Shown: positions 43,033 through 52,194 of the stretch, piece by piece | Numbering within the stretch: position 1 is the first letter of the stretch | Layout of the letters: every line of letters begins with the position of its first letter | NCBI RefSeq assembly: GCF_030268965.1 | Contig: NZ_BSSE01000021.1 | Coordinates: 79,736-143,735 of the forward strand | From: Microtetraspora sp. NBRC 16547 | Lineage (GTDB): Bacteria > Actinomycetota > Actinomycetes > Streptosporangiales > Streptosporangiaceae | Direction: 5' to 3' | Length of the DNA stretch: 64,000 nt | Translations under genes and position numbers: made by a program | The notes under the pieces: model-generated | The model's database searches: none | The model's input: only the letters and a program-made list of their open reading frames with translations | What the model was told of the DNA's origin: nothing

Positions 43033-46026
43033 CTACACGTCGACCCGGTCGAGCTCCAGGAGGAGGGCGCGGACGTCGTCGGCCTCGGGGGAGCCGAGCC
43101 GGGTGAAGATCCCGAGGGCCTTCTCTAGCGCCTCCCGGCCGCGTGCCTTCTCGCCCATGCCGCGCAACGCCTTGCCGAGCGCGGTCAGCGACTGGGCCTC
43201 GCCGTACGGGTGGGTGATCTCGCGGCTCACCGTCAGCGCCTGCTCGGCGTGGCGGGAGGCCTCGGCGAAACGCCCGGCGGCGATGAATGTCGCGGCCAGC
43301 CGGTAGCAGACCCGCTGCTCCCACACGCGTTGGTTGCTGGCGCGGAAGAAGTTCAGGCACTCGGCGTGGTGGACCACCGCCTCGTTGAGCCTGCCGACGT
43401 AGGACAGGACGATCCCGAGGTGGTAGCGCGCCCTGGCCATGCCCGCGCCGCTGCCGATCTCGGTGAAGATCGCCAGTCCGCGCTCGGACGCGGCGATGGC
43501 CTCCTCGACCCGTCCGAGGCCGAGATGGTCGCGGGCGGAGTAGCTCAGTACGAGGGCCTCGCCCGCCGGGTTGCCGACATCGCGGTAGACGCCCGTCGCG
43601 TGGCCGAACCATTCGAGGGCCTCGGTGTGGCGGCGCAGCCGGCCGGCCACGACCGCCAGCGCGTTGTACGTCTCCCCGAGCACGATGTGGTCGCCGCTCT
43701 CCAGGGAGAGCACCCGCGCCTCCTGGAACTCCCGCTCCGCCTCGGCCAGCCGGTTCATCCCGAACAGGACACGGCCGAGGACGTACCGGCAGCGCGTTTC
43801 GCTGCGCCGGTCTCCGGCCCGCCGGGCGGCCGCGAGGACGGCACCGGTCCGCTGCTCGAACTCCCGGCCGCTGGTGCCGGACTCCAGCAGCGGCTCCATC
43901 GAGAGCAGCAGGTCAGCGGCGGGTAGCAGCAGGCTCTCGGACTCGGCGGCCTGCCCGATGGCGGCGAACAGGTCCTCGGCCTCCACCGACAGCCAGCCGA
44001 CCGATTCGTCGGCGGAGGAGAAGGTGTGGCCGGGCATGCCGATGTCCGTGAGGGCGTCGGCGATCGCGCTGCCCTCGTAGGCCAGCCGGTGCGCGGAGCT
44101 GGCCGACGCGAGGTAGAAGCCGAGCAGGCGGCGCAGGGCGGCCATCCGCTCGGCGGGCTCCTCGGTGTCCTCGGCCTGCCCGCGGGCGAAGAGCTTGAGC
44201 AGGTCGTGGAAGCGATATCGCCCCGGCGCGGGGGCTTCGAGCAGGCTCGCGTCGACGAGCGACTCCAGGAGATCCTCCGCGGGCCCGGGGCGCAGGTCCA
44301 GTACGGCGGCCGCCGCGAGGGTCGAGATGTCCGACCCGGTGGGCAGGGAGAGCAGCCGGAACGCCCGCGCCTGCCGGGGGTCGAGCTGGCCGTACCCCAG
44401 GGCGAAGGTGGCGGAGACGGCCAGGTTGCCGATCTTCAGCTCGTCGAGGCGGCGGCGCTCGTCGGCGAGCCGGGGGACGAGCGAGGCGACGGTCCAGGAG
44501 GGCCGGGCGGCGAGCCTGGCCGCCACGATGCGTACGGCGAGCGGAAGGAAGCCGCAGGCGGCGACCACGTCCATGGCCGCGGCCCGCTCCGCCCGGACCC
44601 GGTCGCGACCGGCCACGGCGGAGAACAGCGACAGCGCCTCGTCGGGCTCCAACACGTCGAGATCGACGAGCCGCGCCGACGGCAGGTCGGCGAGCTTCCC
44701 CCTGCTGGTGATGATCGCCGCGCATCCGGCGGAGCCGGGCAGCAGGTGCTCGACCTGCTCGGCGTCGCGCGCGTTGTCCAGCAGCACCAGCATGCGGCGC
44801 TCGGCCAGCAGCGAGCGGAACAGCGCGGACCGCTCGGCCAGGCCGTCCGGGATGACGTCGACCGGGATGCCGAGGGCGCGCAGGAAGGCGACCAACGCAG
44901 TCTCCGGCGGTGTCGGCTCGGTGCCGTAGCCGCGCAGGTCGGCGTAGAGCTGCCCGTCGGGGAACAGGTCGTGGGCGAGGTGGGCGACGTGGACGGCGAG
45001 CGCGGTCTTGCCCACGCCGCCGATGCCGGACATGGCCGCGACCGGCACGCCCTCGTCCTCGGCGAGAAACGCGAGCAGCCGGTTGACCAGGGCGCCGCGC
45101 CCGGTGAAGTCGGTCACGGCGGCCGGGAGCTGGGCGGGCCGCGGCATCTCGACGGCCGGCCCGGGCTTGGTGGAGGCCGCTCCCGTCGAGCCTGTCGCTC
45201 CCTCCGCTCCTGTCCCGCCCCCGGCCGTCTGCCCGGTGAAGGACAGCGCGGGGTCGGCCACGAGGATGCGGCGGTGCAGGGCGGCGAGGTCGGCACCGGG
45301 CTCGATGCCGAGCTCGTCGATCAGCGCCTGCCGCGTCTCGGTGAACACCGACAGGGCGTCGGCCTGCCGCCCGCAGCGGTAGTAGGCCAGCATGAGCTGG
45401 GCGCGCAGCCGTTCGCGCAGGGGATGGTCGGCGGTGAGCGCGACCAGCTCGGACACGACGTCGGCGTGCCGTCCGAGTTCCAGGTCCAGGTCCATGAGGG
45501 TTTCCAGGGCCCCCATCCGCCGCTCGGCCAGCCGGTCCCGCTGGCGCTCGGCGTACGGTCCGACCGCGCCGGCCAGCGGCTCTCCCGACCACAGGGCGAG
45601 CGCCTCGCGCAGCGCCTCGGCGGCGTCCCGCGTACGGCCCGTCTGCCGGGCGGCCTCGGCGGACGCGGCGTGGCGCTCGAAGTCGGCGAGGTCCAGGCCG
45701 CTCGCGCCGAGGATCAGCGCGTAGCCGCGGCCCACCGAGGTGAGCAGCTCGGGGCGGGTGCGCGGAGAGCGGTCCGGTTCCAGCACGGTGCGCAGCCGCG
45801 ACACGTACGTGCGGAGCGCGCCGAGCGCCCTCGGCGGAGCCTCCTCGCCCCAGATGCCGTCGATCATCTCGTCCGGTGTGACCGGGTGCCCCTCCCTGAG
45901 CAGCAACATCGCGAGGATGGAACGTTGCAAGGGGGTGCCGAGGTCGAGCTCGATCCCGTCACGCCAGGCGAGGACAGGTCCGAGTATCGCGAAGCGCAGT
46001 CCCTCCCCGGTGGCGCGACCTGCCAT
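43033..46026 (-). CDS. AfsR/SARP-type regulator with NB-ARC and TPR domains
   Basis: Large transcriptional activator of 997 aa. N-terminal OmpR-like DNA-binding domain (LRFAILGPVLAWRDG, TYVSRLRTVLEPDR), bacterial transcription activation domain (about 110-260), an NB-ARC/AP-ATPase with Walker A SGIGGVGKT (333-341), then TPR repeats in the last 350 residues. AfsR-type proteins integrate phosphorylation or ligand signals and switch on secondary metabolism. ATG 46026 has GGAGT about 10 nt upstream. No biosynthetic cluster is adjacent. Confidence 0.9.
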   Translation of the reverse strand: MAGRATGEGLRFAILGPVLAWRDGIELDLGTPLQRSILAMLLLREGHPVTPDEMIDGIWGEEAPPRALGALRTYVSRLRTVLEPDRSPRTRPELLTSVGRGYALILGASGLDLADFERHAASAEAARQTGRTRDAAEALREALALWSGEPLAGAVGPYAERQRDRLAERRMGALETLMDLDLELGRHADVVSELVALTADHPLRERLRAQLMLAYYRCGRQADALSVFTETRQALIDELGIEPGADLAALHRRILVADPALSFTGQTAGGGTGAEGATGSTGAASTKPGPAVEMPRPAQLPAAVTDFTGRGALVNRLLAFLAEDEGVPVAAMSGIGGVGKTALAVHVAHLAHDLFPDGQLYADLRGYGTEPTPPETALVAFLRALGIPVDVIPDGLAERSALFRSLLAERRMLVLLDNARDAEQVEHLLPGSAGCAAIITSRGKLADLPSARLVDLDVLEPDEALSLFSAVAGRDRVRAERAAAMDVVAACGFLPLAVRIVAARLAARPSWTVASLVPRLADERRRLDELKIGNLAVSATFALGYGQLDPRQARAFRLLSLPTGSDISTLAAAAVLDLRPGPAEDLLESLVDASLLEAPAPGRYRFHDLLKLFARGQAEDTEEPAERMAALRRLLGFYLASASSAHRLAYEGSAIADALTDIGMPGHTFSSADESVGWLSVEAEDLFAAIGQAAESESLLLPAADLLLSMEPLLESGTSGREFEQRTGAVLAAARRAGDRRSETRCRYVLGRVLFGMNRLAEAEREFQEARVLSLESGDHIVLGETYNALAVVAGRLRRHTEALEWFGHATGVYRDVGNPAGEALVLSYSARDHLGLGRVEEAIAASERGLAIFTEIGSGAGMARARYHLGIVLSYVGRLNEAVVHHAECLNFFRASNQRVWEQRVCYRLAATFIAAGRFAEASRHAEQALTVSREITHPYGEAQSLTALGKALRGMGEKARGREALEKALGIFTRLGSPEADDVRALLLELDRVDV

Positions 46027-46055
46027 GTGCCGTCTACTCCGATACGCATATTCAA

Positions 46056-46148
46056 TGGGAAGTTTCCCAACCAAATGATAGATGGGCGAAGAGCCGGCCA
46101 ATAGAGAGCGCCGGACTCGTTAATCGAAGCGTTGATTGTCCGTTGATC
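46056..46148. promoter_or_regulatory. Dyad and direct repeats upstream of AfsR-like gene
   Basis: TGGGAA-GT-TTCCCA (46056-46069) lies 30 bp before the start codon. Further up CGTTAATC (46118), CGTTGATT (46130) and CGTTGATC (46141) form direct repeats 11-12 bp apart, the helical spacing recognised by SARP proteins. Possible autoregulation; not proven. Confidence 0.45.
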
Positions 46149-46387
46149 AGGTGGCAAGTCCGGTCCGTGATGCTTACTGCAGTGAGCATGGCCCCTGCGG
46201 GGGCGGCCATGCTCTGGCGATATCGCGAAGTCCTCCCCGGGCGTGGGGTGCCCGGTGGAGGGCTTCTGCCTTTTCCAGCCGGTGCCATCGTGTTTGCACC
46301 AGTTTTCAAGCCGGGCGCAAATGGCGGTCAGGGCCTTGAAAAGCCGATCCGCCTCGGCGGCGAAACGCGTACGACGAGGGGGCTGAC

Positions 46388-46437
46388 GAGGACTGGCGAG
46401 GACTGGCGAGGACTGACGGGGACTGACGGGGACTACG
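46388..46437. repeat. Five 10-bp tandem repeats
   Basis: Five consecutive units based on GAGGACTGGC, drifting to GGGGACTGAC. Located in non-coding DNA between the AfsR-like gene and the GNAT gene. Confidence 0.7.
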
Positions 46438-46464
46438 GCTACGAGGTCTGGGCCAGAACGCGGG

Positions 46465-46499
46465 CGTGGCCCGTCCTCCGATCAGGAGGACGGGCCACG
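46465..46499 (-). terminator. Terminator after GNAT gene
   Basis: Perfect 15-bp stem CGTGGCCCGTCCTCC and its complement with loop GATCA, 39 bp beyond the GNAT stop on the minus strand. No T run. Confidence 0.75.
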
Positions 46500-46537
46500 T
46501 CGCTCTATGTGGTTGGTCTGTGTGGTGGCGTGGAAGG

Positions 46538-47182
46538 TCAGGCGGCTACGACGAGGCCGAGCCTCGCCAGGAGCCGTTCTCGAACCGCAGGCCATTCGGT
46601 ACTGAGGATCGAGTAGTACGCGGTATCTCGGACCGTGTTGTCGGCGCCTCGGCTGTCCGCTCGTCGCACGCCGTCCAGGCGTGCGCCGAGGGCCTCGATG
46701 GCGGCCCGGGATCGTGTGTTGCGTACGTCTGCCTTGAGAGTGATCCGGTGAACTTGCCAGGTCTCGAAGGCGTGGGAGAGCATCAGGAACTTGCTCTCCC
46801 TGTTGACACCGGTGCCCTGGGCTGACGCCGCCAGCCAGGTGTAACCGATGTCCGCCACCGACGGGACCTCGCCCACCACGCCTTTGGCGCCCGGCGGCCA
46901 GGGCATGGGGCCCTGCCAGTACTCCAGGTGCATCAGACGGGTGGCACCGACCACGCGGTCGGTGTGCAGCCACCGGATGGCGAAGGGCAACGTGCGGCCC
47001 TCCGCCTGCTCAGCCAGGGCGGCCTCCACGTAGGAGACCATCTCTTCCCGTCCTTCGGGAACGCGAGTGAAGGCGTAGGTAGAACGGTCCTCACTCGCCG
47101 CGGTGACGAGGTCGTCGACGACCGCGAGGCTAAGCGGTTCCAGGCGCACGGAGCGCCCGGACAGGGTGACAAAAGCGGGCAT
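46538..47182 (-). CDS. GNAT family N-acetyltransferase (RimJ/RimL type)
   Basis: Acetyl-CoA-dependent N-acetyltransferase of 214 aa. Acceptor-domain start FVTLSGRSVRLEPLSLAVVD; motif A region IGYTWLAASAQGTGVNRESK and motif B HRITLKADVRNTRSRAAIEA are the RimJ/RimL pattern. Acetylates a protein N terminus or small amine; substrate unknown. ATG 47182 is chosen from domain boundaries; no clear Shine-Dalgarno. Confidence 0.85.
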   Translation of the reverse strand: MPAFVTLSGRSVRLEPLSLAVVDDLVTAASEDRSTYAFTRVPEGREEMVSYVEAALAEQAEGRTLPFAIRWLHTDRVVGATRLMHLEYWQGPMPWPPGAKGVVGEVPSVADIGYTWLAASAQGTGVNRESKFLMLSHAFETWQVHRITLKADVRNTRSRAAIEALGARLDGVRRADSRGADNTVRDTAYYSILSTEWPAVRERLLARLGLVVAA

Positions 47183-47341
47183 GAGCACATGATGAGGGCT
47201 CGAGCACGCTCTCGGTGCCAAATGGTAGGAGACATCTTTCGAAGCCTCCGGTGAAGCACCCAGACTAGCCGCATAACCGCAGGTCAGAGCGGTGAGCGCG
47301 GCCGTGCCGGTCGGCCACGAAGAGTAAAGATTGGACAACGA

Positions 47342-48634
47342 TCACCAGGTGGGCGTGGTGGCCGCCATGGTGACGCGGGACGGGGCCCCGCAGGCCGCCT
47401 CACTGCCGCGAATTCGCCGGGTTTCGGCGAGGTCTGTGAGCGCCTTGTCCAGGTGATCCAGTGACTCCGCGATCCACGGCAGGGCGAGCGGATCGTCGGC
47501 GCGCAGAGCGGACAGCCGCTGCTCGGGGGTCTCGCCGTACAGCAGGCTGGTGGCGACGCGGACGCGCGGCGCGCCGGGTAGATCGCCGAACGCCGAGCCC
47601 GGGAGAACCCCGATGCCGTGCTCCTCGATCAGGGTCGCGGTCAGGTCGGCCGACGACTCGAAACCCGGAATTTCGGGATAGAGGTAGAAGCCGCCCTGCG
47701 GTTGCGCCACTGACGCCCCGGCCTTGACGAACCGGTCGGCGACCGCCCGGGCCACGATCCCGTGTAGCCGCCTGCTCTCCGCCACGCGCTCGACGAGCTC
47801 TTCCGGCTCGGTGAAGGCGTACGCCGCCGCGTGCTGCACGGGCGCCGCCGGGCTGGACCAGATCTCGCTGGCCACCGCGAGCAGCCGGTCGCGCAGGTCG
47901 TGATCGACCAGCCGGGCCACGCCGATGCGCCATCCCCCGACCGCCAGGCTCTTGCTCAGCCCGCTGGTGATGATCGTGCGCTCGGGGGCGACCTCGGCCG
48001 GGCTGGTGTACTCCGCGATCGGATCGTGTACGAGGTCGCGGTAGATCTCGTCCGAGATGATCGTCAGGTCGAGGCTTCTGGCCAGTTCGGCCAGCCGCCG
48101 TACGGTCTCGGGGCGGGCCAGCCGGCCGGTCGGGTTGTCCGGCAGGGTGACCAGCAACGCCGTCACCGTACGGCCCTGCGCCCGCGCGTGGAGGACGGCG
48201 GAGGCGACCAGGTCGGGGTCGGGCACCCCACCCTCGCCGGGGGGCGCCGGGACCATGATCGGCCGGACCCCGATGATCTCGGCCTGGGCGGCGTAGCTGA
48301 CCCAGCTCGGCATGGGCAGCACGATGTCGCCGCCCAGCGCGAGCATGAGGCCGAAGAGGAGGGCCTTGCTGCCGGGGCCGCAGGCGACGAGGCCGGGATC
48401 GGTCGGCAGGCCGCGGCGCGACCAGTAGCCGGCGACGGCCTCGCGGAGCGCGACGGATCCCGCCACCTGGCCGTAGCCGTTGTTCCCGCTGGCCTCGGAC
48501 AGCCTGCGGCGGAGCTCGGGGTGGACCGGCAGACCGGCTTCGCCGAAGGCGAGGTGGAGCACCCGCTGCCCGGCGCGGCGTCTTCGCTCGATGTCCTCGT
48601 TCGCCGCCAGTGTGGCCGACAGGGTCACATTCAT
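47342..48634 (-). CDS. PLP-dependent aminotransferase (class I/II)
   Basis: Fold-type I aminotransferase of 430 aa. PLP-binding features: YGQVAGSVALREAVA, the substrate-domain LVTLPDNPTGRLA, Asp-Tyr region ISDEIYRDLV and Schiff-base Lys in SGLSKSLAVGGWRIG. GGGAGG is 8 nt before the ATG. Divergent from a LysR regulator that probably controls it. Substrate unknown; MocR-like HTH is absent. Confidence 0.9.
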   Translation of the reverse strand: MNVTLSATLAANEDIERRRRAGQRVLHLAFGEAGLPVHPELRRRLSEASGNNGYGQVAGSVALREAVAGYWSRRGLPTDPGLVACGPGSKALLFGLMLALGGDIVLPMPSWVSYAAQAEIIGVRPIMVPAPPGEGGVPDPDLVASAVLHARAQGRTVTALLVTLPDNPTGRLARPETVRRLAELARSLDLTIISDEIYRDLVHDPIAEYTSPAEVAPERTIITSGLSKSLAVGGWRIGVARLVDHDLRDRLLAVASEIWSSPAAPVQHAAAYAFTEPEELVERVAESRRLHGIVARAVADRFVKAGASVAQPQGGFYLYPEIPGFESSADLTATLIEEHGIGVLPGSAFGDLPGAPRVRVATSLLYGETPEQRLSALRADDPLALPWIAESLDHLDKALTDLAETRRIRGSEAACGAPSRVTMAATTPTW

Positions 48635-48707
48635 TGGGGTTGCCTCCCTGGGATTCCGGCGGGTCTCATCCCGTTTTAGAGAAGCGCCGGATAGTCCCGG
48701 TGTGTTC

Positions 48708-48717
48708 GGAACGTTCC
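48708..48717. promoter_or_regulatory. Palindrome in aminotransferase-LysR intergenic region
   Basis: GGAACGTTCC, a perfect 10-bp palindrome midway between the divergent starts, embedded in GTTCGGAACGTTCCCAG. A candidate LysR site. Confidence 0.4.
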
Positions 48718-48782
48718 CAGGGTGGATGGGTATAGGCATCAGCACAAGCGAGGCTTTTCGGTGCTAGGAGTAAGGAAAACCG

Positions 48783-49736
48783 ATGCTCGATTTGCGGCGA
48801 TTGATCTTGATTTGTGAGTTCGCCAGGAGGGGCAGCATCGCGGCGACCGCGTCGTCACTGGGCTACAGCGCGTCGGCGGTCTCACAGCAACTCGCCGCGC
48901 TGGAGCGGGAGGCCGGCACCGTGCTGATCGACCGCACCTCCCGCAGCGCGGAGCTGACCGACGCGGGGCGGCGGCTGGTCGCCCACGCCGAGCGCATCCT
49001 CGCCATGGTGGAGACGGCGGAATCCGACCTGTCCGCCCACTCCTCGACCCCCTCAGGAAGGGTCGTGGTCACCGCCTTCCCGACCGCCGGGGTGGCTTTC
49101 GCGCCGGCGCTCGCCCAGGCGCTGCGGCGGTACCGGAAGCTGTCGCTGCGCCTGCGGCAGAGCCGGTCCGGCCGGGGACTGCGCGAGGTCGAGTCCGGCG
49201 AGGTGGACATCGCTCTCGTCGACGACTGGTGGGGGAGGGTGCACGGGCAGGCCACGCTGAAGGCGTTCCCGCTGCTCACCGATCCCCTGGTGCTCGTCGT
49301 GCCGCGCCGCCATCCGATGGCCGACCAGTCCGTGCCCGTCGATCTGGCCGCGTTGCGCGAGGAATCGTGGATGGCCACGCCCGACGGCGAGCCGTCCCGC
49401 ACCGCCGTCGACCGGTTGCTCGCGGATGTGGGCGGCCTGCCGCCGATCGCCTGGGAGTTCGAGGGGCTCGGCACGATCCTCAGCCTGGTGGCCAAGGGCA
49501 TCGGCATCGCCGCGGTGCCCGCGCTGGCGCTCGCGGCCGGCGTCCGGGGCGTCGCCGTACGGGAGTTCCCCGGCGAGCCGATCGAACGCCGGGTGTACGC
49601 GGTGGCGAGGGAGTCGAGCGTCCAGCGGCCGTCGGTGGCGGCCACGCTGCGGGCCCTCCACGTCGCCGCCCGCTATCTCGCCGCCGATCTCGGCTATCTG
49701 AGCGGCGTCCGCGAGCGGGACAGTAGCTTGTCCTGA
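48783..49736 (+). CDS. LysR-family transcriptional regulator
   Basis: Regulator of 317 aa with N-terminal HTH ([40 protein letters not shown]) and a periplasmic-binding-like effector domain. AGGAGTAAGG lies just upstream of the ATG. Divergent from the aminotransferase gene, the likely target. Ends 1 bp before rnhB, so the two may be co-transcribed. Confidence 0.92.
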   Translation: MLDLRRLILICEFARRGSIAATASSLGYSASAVSQQLAALEREAGTVLIDRTSRSAELTDAGRRLVAHAERILAMVETAESDLSAHSSTPSGRVVVTAFPTAGVAFAPALAQALRRYRKLSLRLRQSRSGRGLREVESGEVDIALVDDWWGRVHGQATLKAFPLLTDPLVLVVPRRHPMADQSVPVDLAALREESWMATPDGEPSRTAVDRLLADVGGLPPIAWEFEGLGTILSLVAKGIGIAAVPALALAAGVRGVAVREFPGEPIERRVYAVARESSVQRPSVAATLRALHVAARYLAADLGYLSGVRERDSSLS

Positions 49737-49737
49737 T

Positions 49738-50490
49738 GTGACGACGGTTCCAGGGGTTCCAGCGGTTCCAGCACGTGTTCCGGCAGCGGGTCCGGCACGT
49801 GTTCCGGCAGCGGGTCCGGTGACGGTCCCCTCCTACGACCTGGAGCGGCTTCTGTGCTCCTCCGGGGCGCGTATGGTCGCCGGCGTCGACGAGGTGGGGC
49901 GCGGCTCCTGGGCCGGGCCGGTCGCGGTCTGCGCCGTGGTGACCGACATGTCCCCGCCGCCGGACGGCCTCACCGACTCCAAACTGCTGACCCCCGCCCG
50001 CCGTACGGCCCTCGCCGCGGAGATCGAGTCGTGGGCCGTCGGCATCGGGTACGGCGAGGCGTCGGTCGAGGAGATCGACACGCTGGGGATGACCGAGGCG
50101 CTGTGCCGCGCCGCGCGCCGGGCGCTCGCGGAACTGCCGGAGCGGCCCGGCGCGGTGATCCTGGACGGCAAGCACGACTACCTGGGGTCACCCTGGGCGG
50201 TGCGGTGCCAGACGAAGGCCGATCTCACCTGCGTCTCCGTGGCCGCCGCGTCCGTGATCGCCAAGGTTCGGCGGGACGCGTACATGGCCTCGCTGGGCTA
50301 TGAGGAGTACGGTTTCGCGGACAACGCGGGGTATCCCTCCCCGGCCCACCAGGAGGTGCTGGCGGAACTCGGCCCCACGCCACACCACCGCCTGTCGTGG
50401 TCGTACATGGACGATCTGCCGAAGTGGCGGCACCTCAAGCGGCACCGCAACGCGCTCGCCGGCGAGGGGCAGATTTCCCTCTTCGACTGA
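49738..50490 (+). CDS. rnhB: Ribonuclease HII
   Basis: Endonuclease that removes RNA from RNA-DNA hybrids, 250 aa. Catalytic acidic residues lie in [14 protein letters not shown] (Asp51, Glu52), LTDSKLLT and ILDGKHDYL; the C terminus [20 protein letters not shown] is intact. The first 30 residues ([20 protein letters not shown]) come from 24-bp tandem repeats and are not part of the fold. GTG 49819 ([12 protein letters not shown]) is a plausible alternative start. Confidence 0.93.
   Translation: MTTVPGVPAVPARVPAAGPARVPAAGPVTVPSYDLERLLCSSGARMVAGVDEVGRGSWAGPVAVCAVVTDMSPPPDGLTDSKLLTPARRTALAAEIESWAVGIGYGEASVEEIDTLGMTEALCRAARRALAELPERPGAVILDGKHDYLGSPWAVRCQTKADLTCVSVAAASVIAKVRRDAYMASLGYEEYGFADNAGYPSPAHQEVLAELGPTPHHRLSWSYMDDLPKWRHLKRHRNALAGEGQISLFD
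49771..49818 (+). repeat. Two 24-bp tandem repeats at rnhB 5' end
   Basis: Two identical copies of a 24-bp unit (GCACGTGTTCC then GGCAGCGGGTCCG) in frame near the start of rnhB, preceded by partial GGTTCCAG repeats. They add VPAAGPAR units if translated. Confidence 0.75.
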
Positions 50491-50493
50491 CCA

Positions 50494-50541
50494 CCGCTCT
50501 GTAGGCGGATCTCCAGGCGGATCCCTCCGCCTACAGAGCGG
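50494..50541. terminator. Bidirectional terminator between rnhB and convergent operon
   Basis: Perfect 16-bp stem CCGCTCTGTAGGCGGA with complement, 16-nt loop, immediately after the rnhB stop. It lies between convergent transcription units. Confidence 0.8.
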
Positions 50542-50623
50542 ACGCCGGCTCAGGGTCGACCGACTCCAGCAGACGCTCCACATCCTCGGCCGTCTCATCG
50601 TGTCATGGGGACTTCCTGGGAGG

Positions 50624-51010
50624 TCAGCAGTCGACGAGTTCGGGCTTCTGGTTGAGGATCTGCGCCCGGGGCGTGACGAACTCGTCGAACGCCTCGGTGG
50701 CCGCGGGGTGGAACACCGCGACGCGATGGCAGTTCTGGAAGGCCAGCCGTACGCCGAAGTGCTGTTCGAGCGCGCCGCGCATCGCGTCGCTGGCCAGGCA
50801 GCGCAGTAGCTCGCCGCGGGCGGCCTCGTCCGGCGGCGGGACCTGGTTGTCGGCGAAGTCGGCGCCGGACCGGTCACGCTCCTCGACCAGCCCGCTGATC
50901 AGCGACCAAGCGTACGGAAGCGAGTCGCGTACGCAGGCGACGAACGCCGCGTCGTCGACCTCGCCGGTGCCGGCCTGGTCGAGCAGCTCGTTGGGAACGG
51001 TCAGCGACAT
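50624..51010 (-). CDS. Small protein paired with CooC-like ATPase
   Basis: Protein of 128 aa, MSLTVPNELLDQAGTGEVDD onward. Contains CVRDSLPYAW, CLASDAMRGALEQHFGVRLA, FQNCHRVAVFHPAATEAFDE and ends in Cys. The Cys and His residues could bind metal, but no family is recognised. GAGGGGAG lies 6 nt before the ATG. It follows the ATPase gene by 52 bp on the same strand and is probably in the same Zur-type operon. Confidence 0.72.
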   Translation of the reverse strand: MSLTVPNELLDQAGTGEVDDAAFVACVRDSLPYAWSLISGLVEERDRSGADFADNQVPPPDEAARGELLRCLASDAMRGALEQHFGVRLAFQNCHRVAVFHPAATEAFDEFVTPRAQILNQKPELVDC

Positions 51011-51062
51011 GGATGTCTCCCCTCGGAAGGAATGAAAAGGACTTTCAGTCTCAGCTGCGACG

Positions 51063-52049
51063 TTAGGCGGGACTCGGGCACGTTTCCATGTGGCGCGGAG
51101 GCGACATCTCGATGGAGGCGTCGTTGACGGATGCCGGGCCGTACACGAACTCGGGGTCGATCTGGGTGGAGAGGTCCTCACCCGTGGCGCGGTCGGCCCA
51201 CGCCCTGGCGTTGCGCAGGTGGAACTCGGCCGCCTGTGCGCCGAACCGCTCCCAGTCCTTGGGCTGCGCGTCGACGCGCTTCAGCAGTACGGCGAGCGCG
51301 TCGTGGTTGCCGCCCTCCAGGTCGTCGAGCGTGAAGGCGCGCCCTTGCTCCATCGCCCGTACGGCGGGCGAGTGCCCGAACCAGGTGAGCAGGTCGTCCC
51401 CCACGTGCTCGCGCAGGAAGTCGACGTCGTGCCGATCCTGGACCTTGTTGCCGACGACGGCGATGGCGACGCCGAAGTCGGCGGCGTGGTCGCGGTACTG
51501 CCGGTAGACGCTCACGCCCTGCCTGGTCGGCTCGGCCACCAGGAACGTGACGTCGAAGCGGGTGAACAGGCCGGAGGCGAAGGAGTCCGCCCCGGCGGTC
51601 ATGTCGACGACGACGTACTCGCCCCGGCCGTCGACCAGGTGGTTGAGGTAGAGCTCCACCGCCCCCACCTTGGAGTGGTAGCAGGCCACGCCGAGGTCGT
51701 CCTCGTCGAACGGACCGGTGACCATCAGTGAGACGCCCTCGACCCGCTCCGACGGGAAGAAGGAATCGTCCAGCCGGATCAGCCGGGAGCCCCGGCCGGG
51801 CGGTGTCGTCTTCACCATCGACGCCGCGTCGCGGATCCGGGGGTTGTCGCCCCGGAGGTACTCCTTGATCTCGCCGATCATCCCGCCGAGCGGGCGCGGG
51901 GTCGCGGATGCGCCGAGCGCGAGGCCGAGATGCTGGTTGATGTCGGCGTCGATCGCGACGACCGTCCCGCTCCCCGCCGCGTACCTGGCGAACAGCGACG
52001 ACAGGGTCGTCTTGCCGCTCCCGCCCTTGCCGACGAACGCCACACGCAT
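51063..52049 (-). CDS. CooC/MinD-like P-loop ATPase
   Basis: SIMIBI-class ATPase of 328 aa. The deviant Walker A VGKGGSGKTT is at residues 6-15, followed by AIDADINQHLG and the switch II region VVVDMTAGADSF. Relatives (CooC, nickel insertion) help load metals into enzymes. GGGAGGGG is 4 nt before the ATG, and a Zur-like palindrome lies 23-37 bp upstream. It forms a two-gene unit with the small downstream protein. A zinc-responsive metal-handling role is inferred. Confidence 0.85.
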   Translation of the reverse strand: MRVAFVGKGGSGKTTLSSLFARYAAGSGTVVAIDADINQHLGLALGASATPRPLGGMIGEIKEYLRGDNPRIRDAASMVKTTPPGRGSRLIRLDDSFFPSERVEGVSLMVTGPFDEDDLGVACYHSKVGAVELYLNHLVDGRGEYVVVDMTAGADSFASGLFTRFDVTFLVAEPTRQGVSVYRQYRDHAADFGVAIAVVGNKVQDRHDVDFLREHVGDDLLTWFGHSPAVRAMEQGRAFTLDDLEGGNHDALAVLLKRVDAQPKDWERFGAQAAEFHLRNARAWADRATGEDLSTQIDPEFVYGPASVNDASIEMSPPRHMETCPSPA

Positions 52050-52071
52050 GTTGCCCCTCCCAACATGATTA

Positions 52072-52086
52072 TGAAAATCATTTTCT
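52072..52086. promoter_or_regulatory. Zur/Fur-type box upstream of CooC-like ATPase
   Basis: TGAAAATCATTTTCT, a 7-1-7 near-perfect palindrome with a perfect 13-bp core (52073-52085). It closely matches the actinobacterial Zur box TGAAAATnATTTTCA, in an otherwise very GC-rich context, and overlaps the expected promoter of the minus-strand operon. Confidence 0.7.
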
Positions 52087-52194
52087 ATCGACAGCGTGAT
52101 GATGCCACAGGGGGGAGCGTTCGCGAAGGAGAACCGCGCAGGAGAAAGCCCGCAGTATCCGCGGACCGAAGTCGGCGTGGCGGCGGGTCGGTGA

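Larger units (their letters stand above)
46149..46537. other. Non-coding stretch with repeats and a terminator
   Basis: About 390 bp without a supported gene. It holds an imperfect palindrome at 46171-46188, a GC-rich hairpin with GCATGGCC arms at 46186-46212, a 10-bp tandem repeat at 46388-46437 and a strong hairpin at 46465-46499. An open frame runs across it, but its composition is repeat-driven. Confidence 0.45.

Noticed and set aside
46143..46616. 157-codon plus-strand frame in the AfsR-GNAT gap
   Set aside because: Covers tandem repeats and a terminator hairpin and overlaps the GNAT 3' end antisense; composition is not gene-like.
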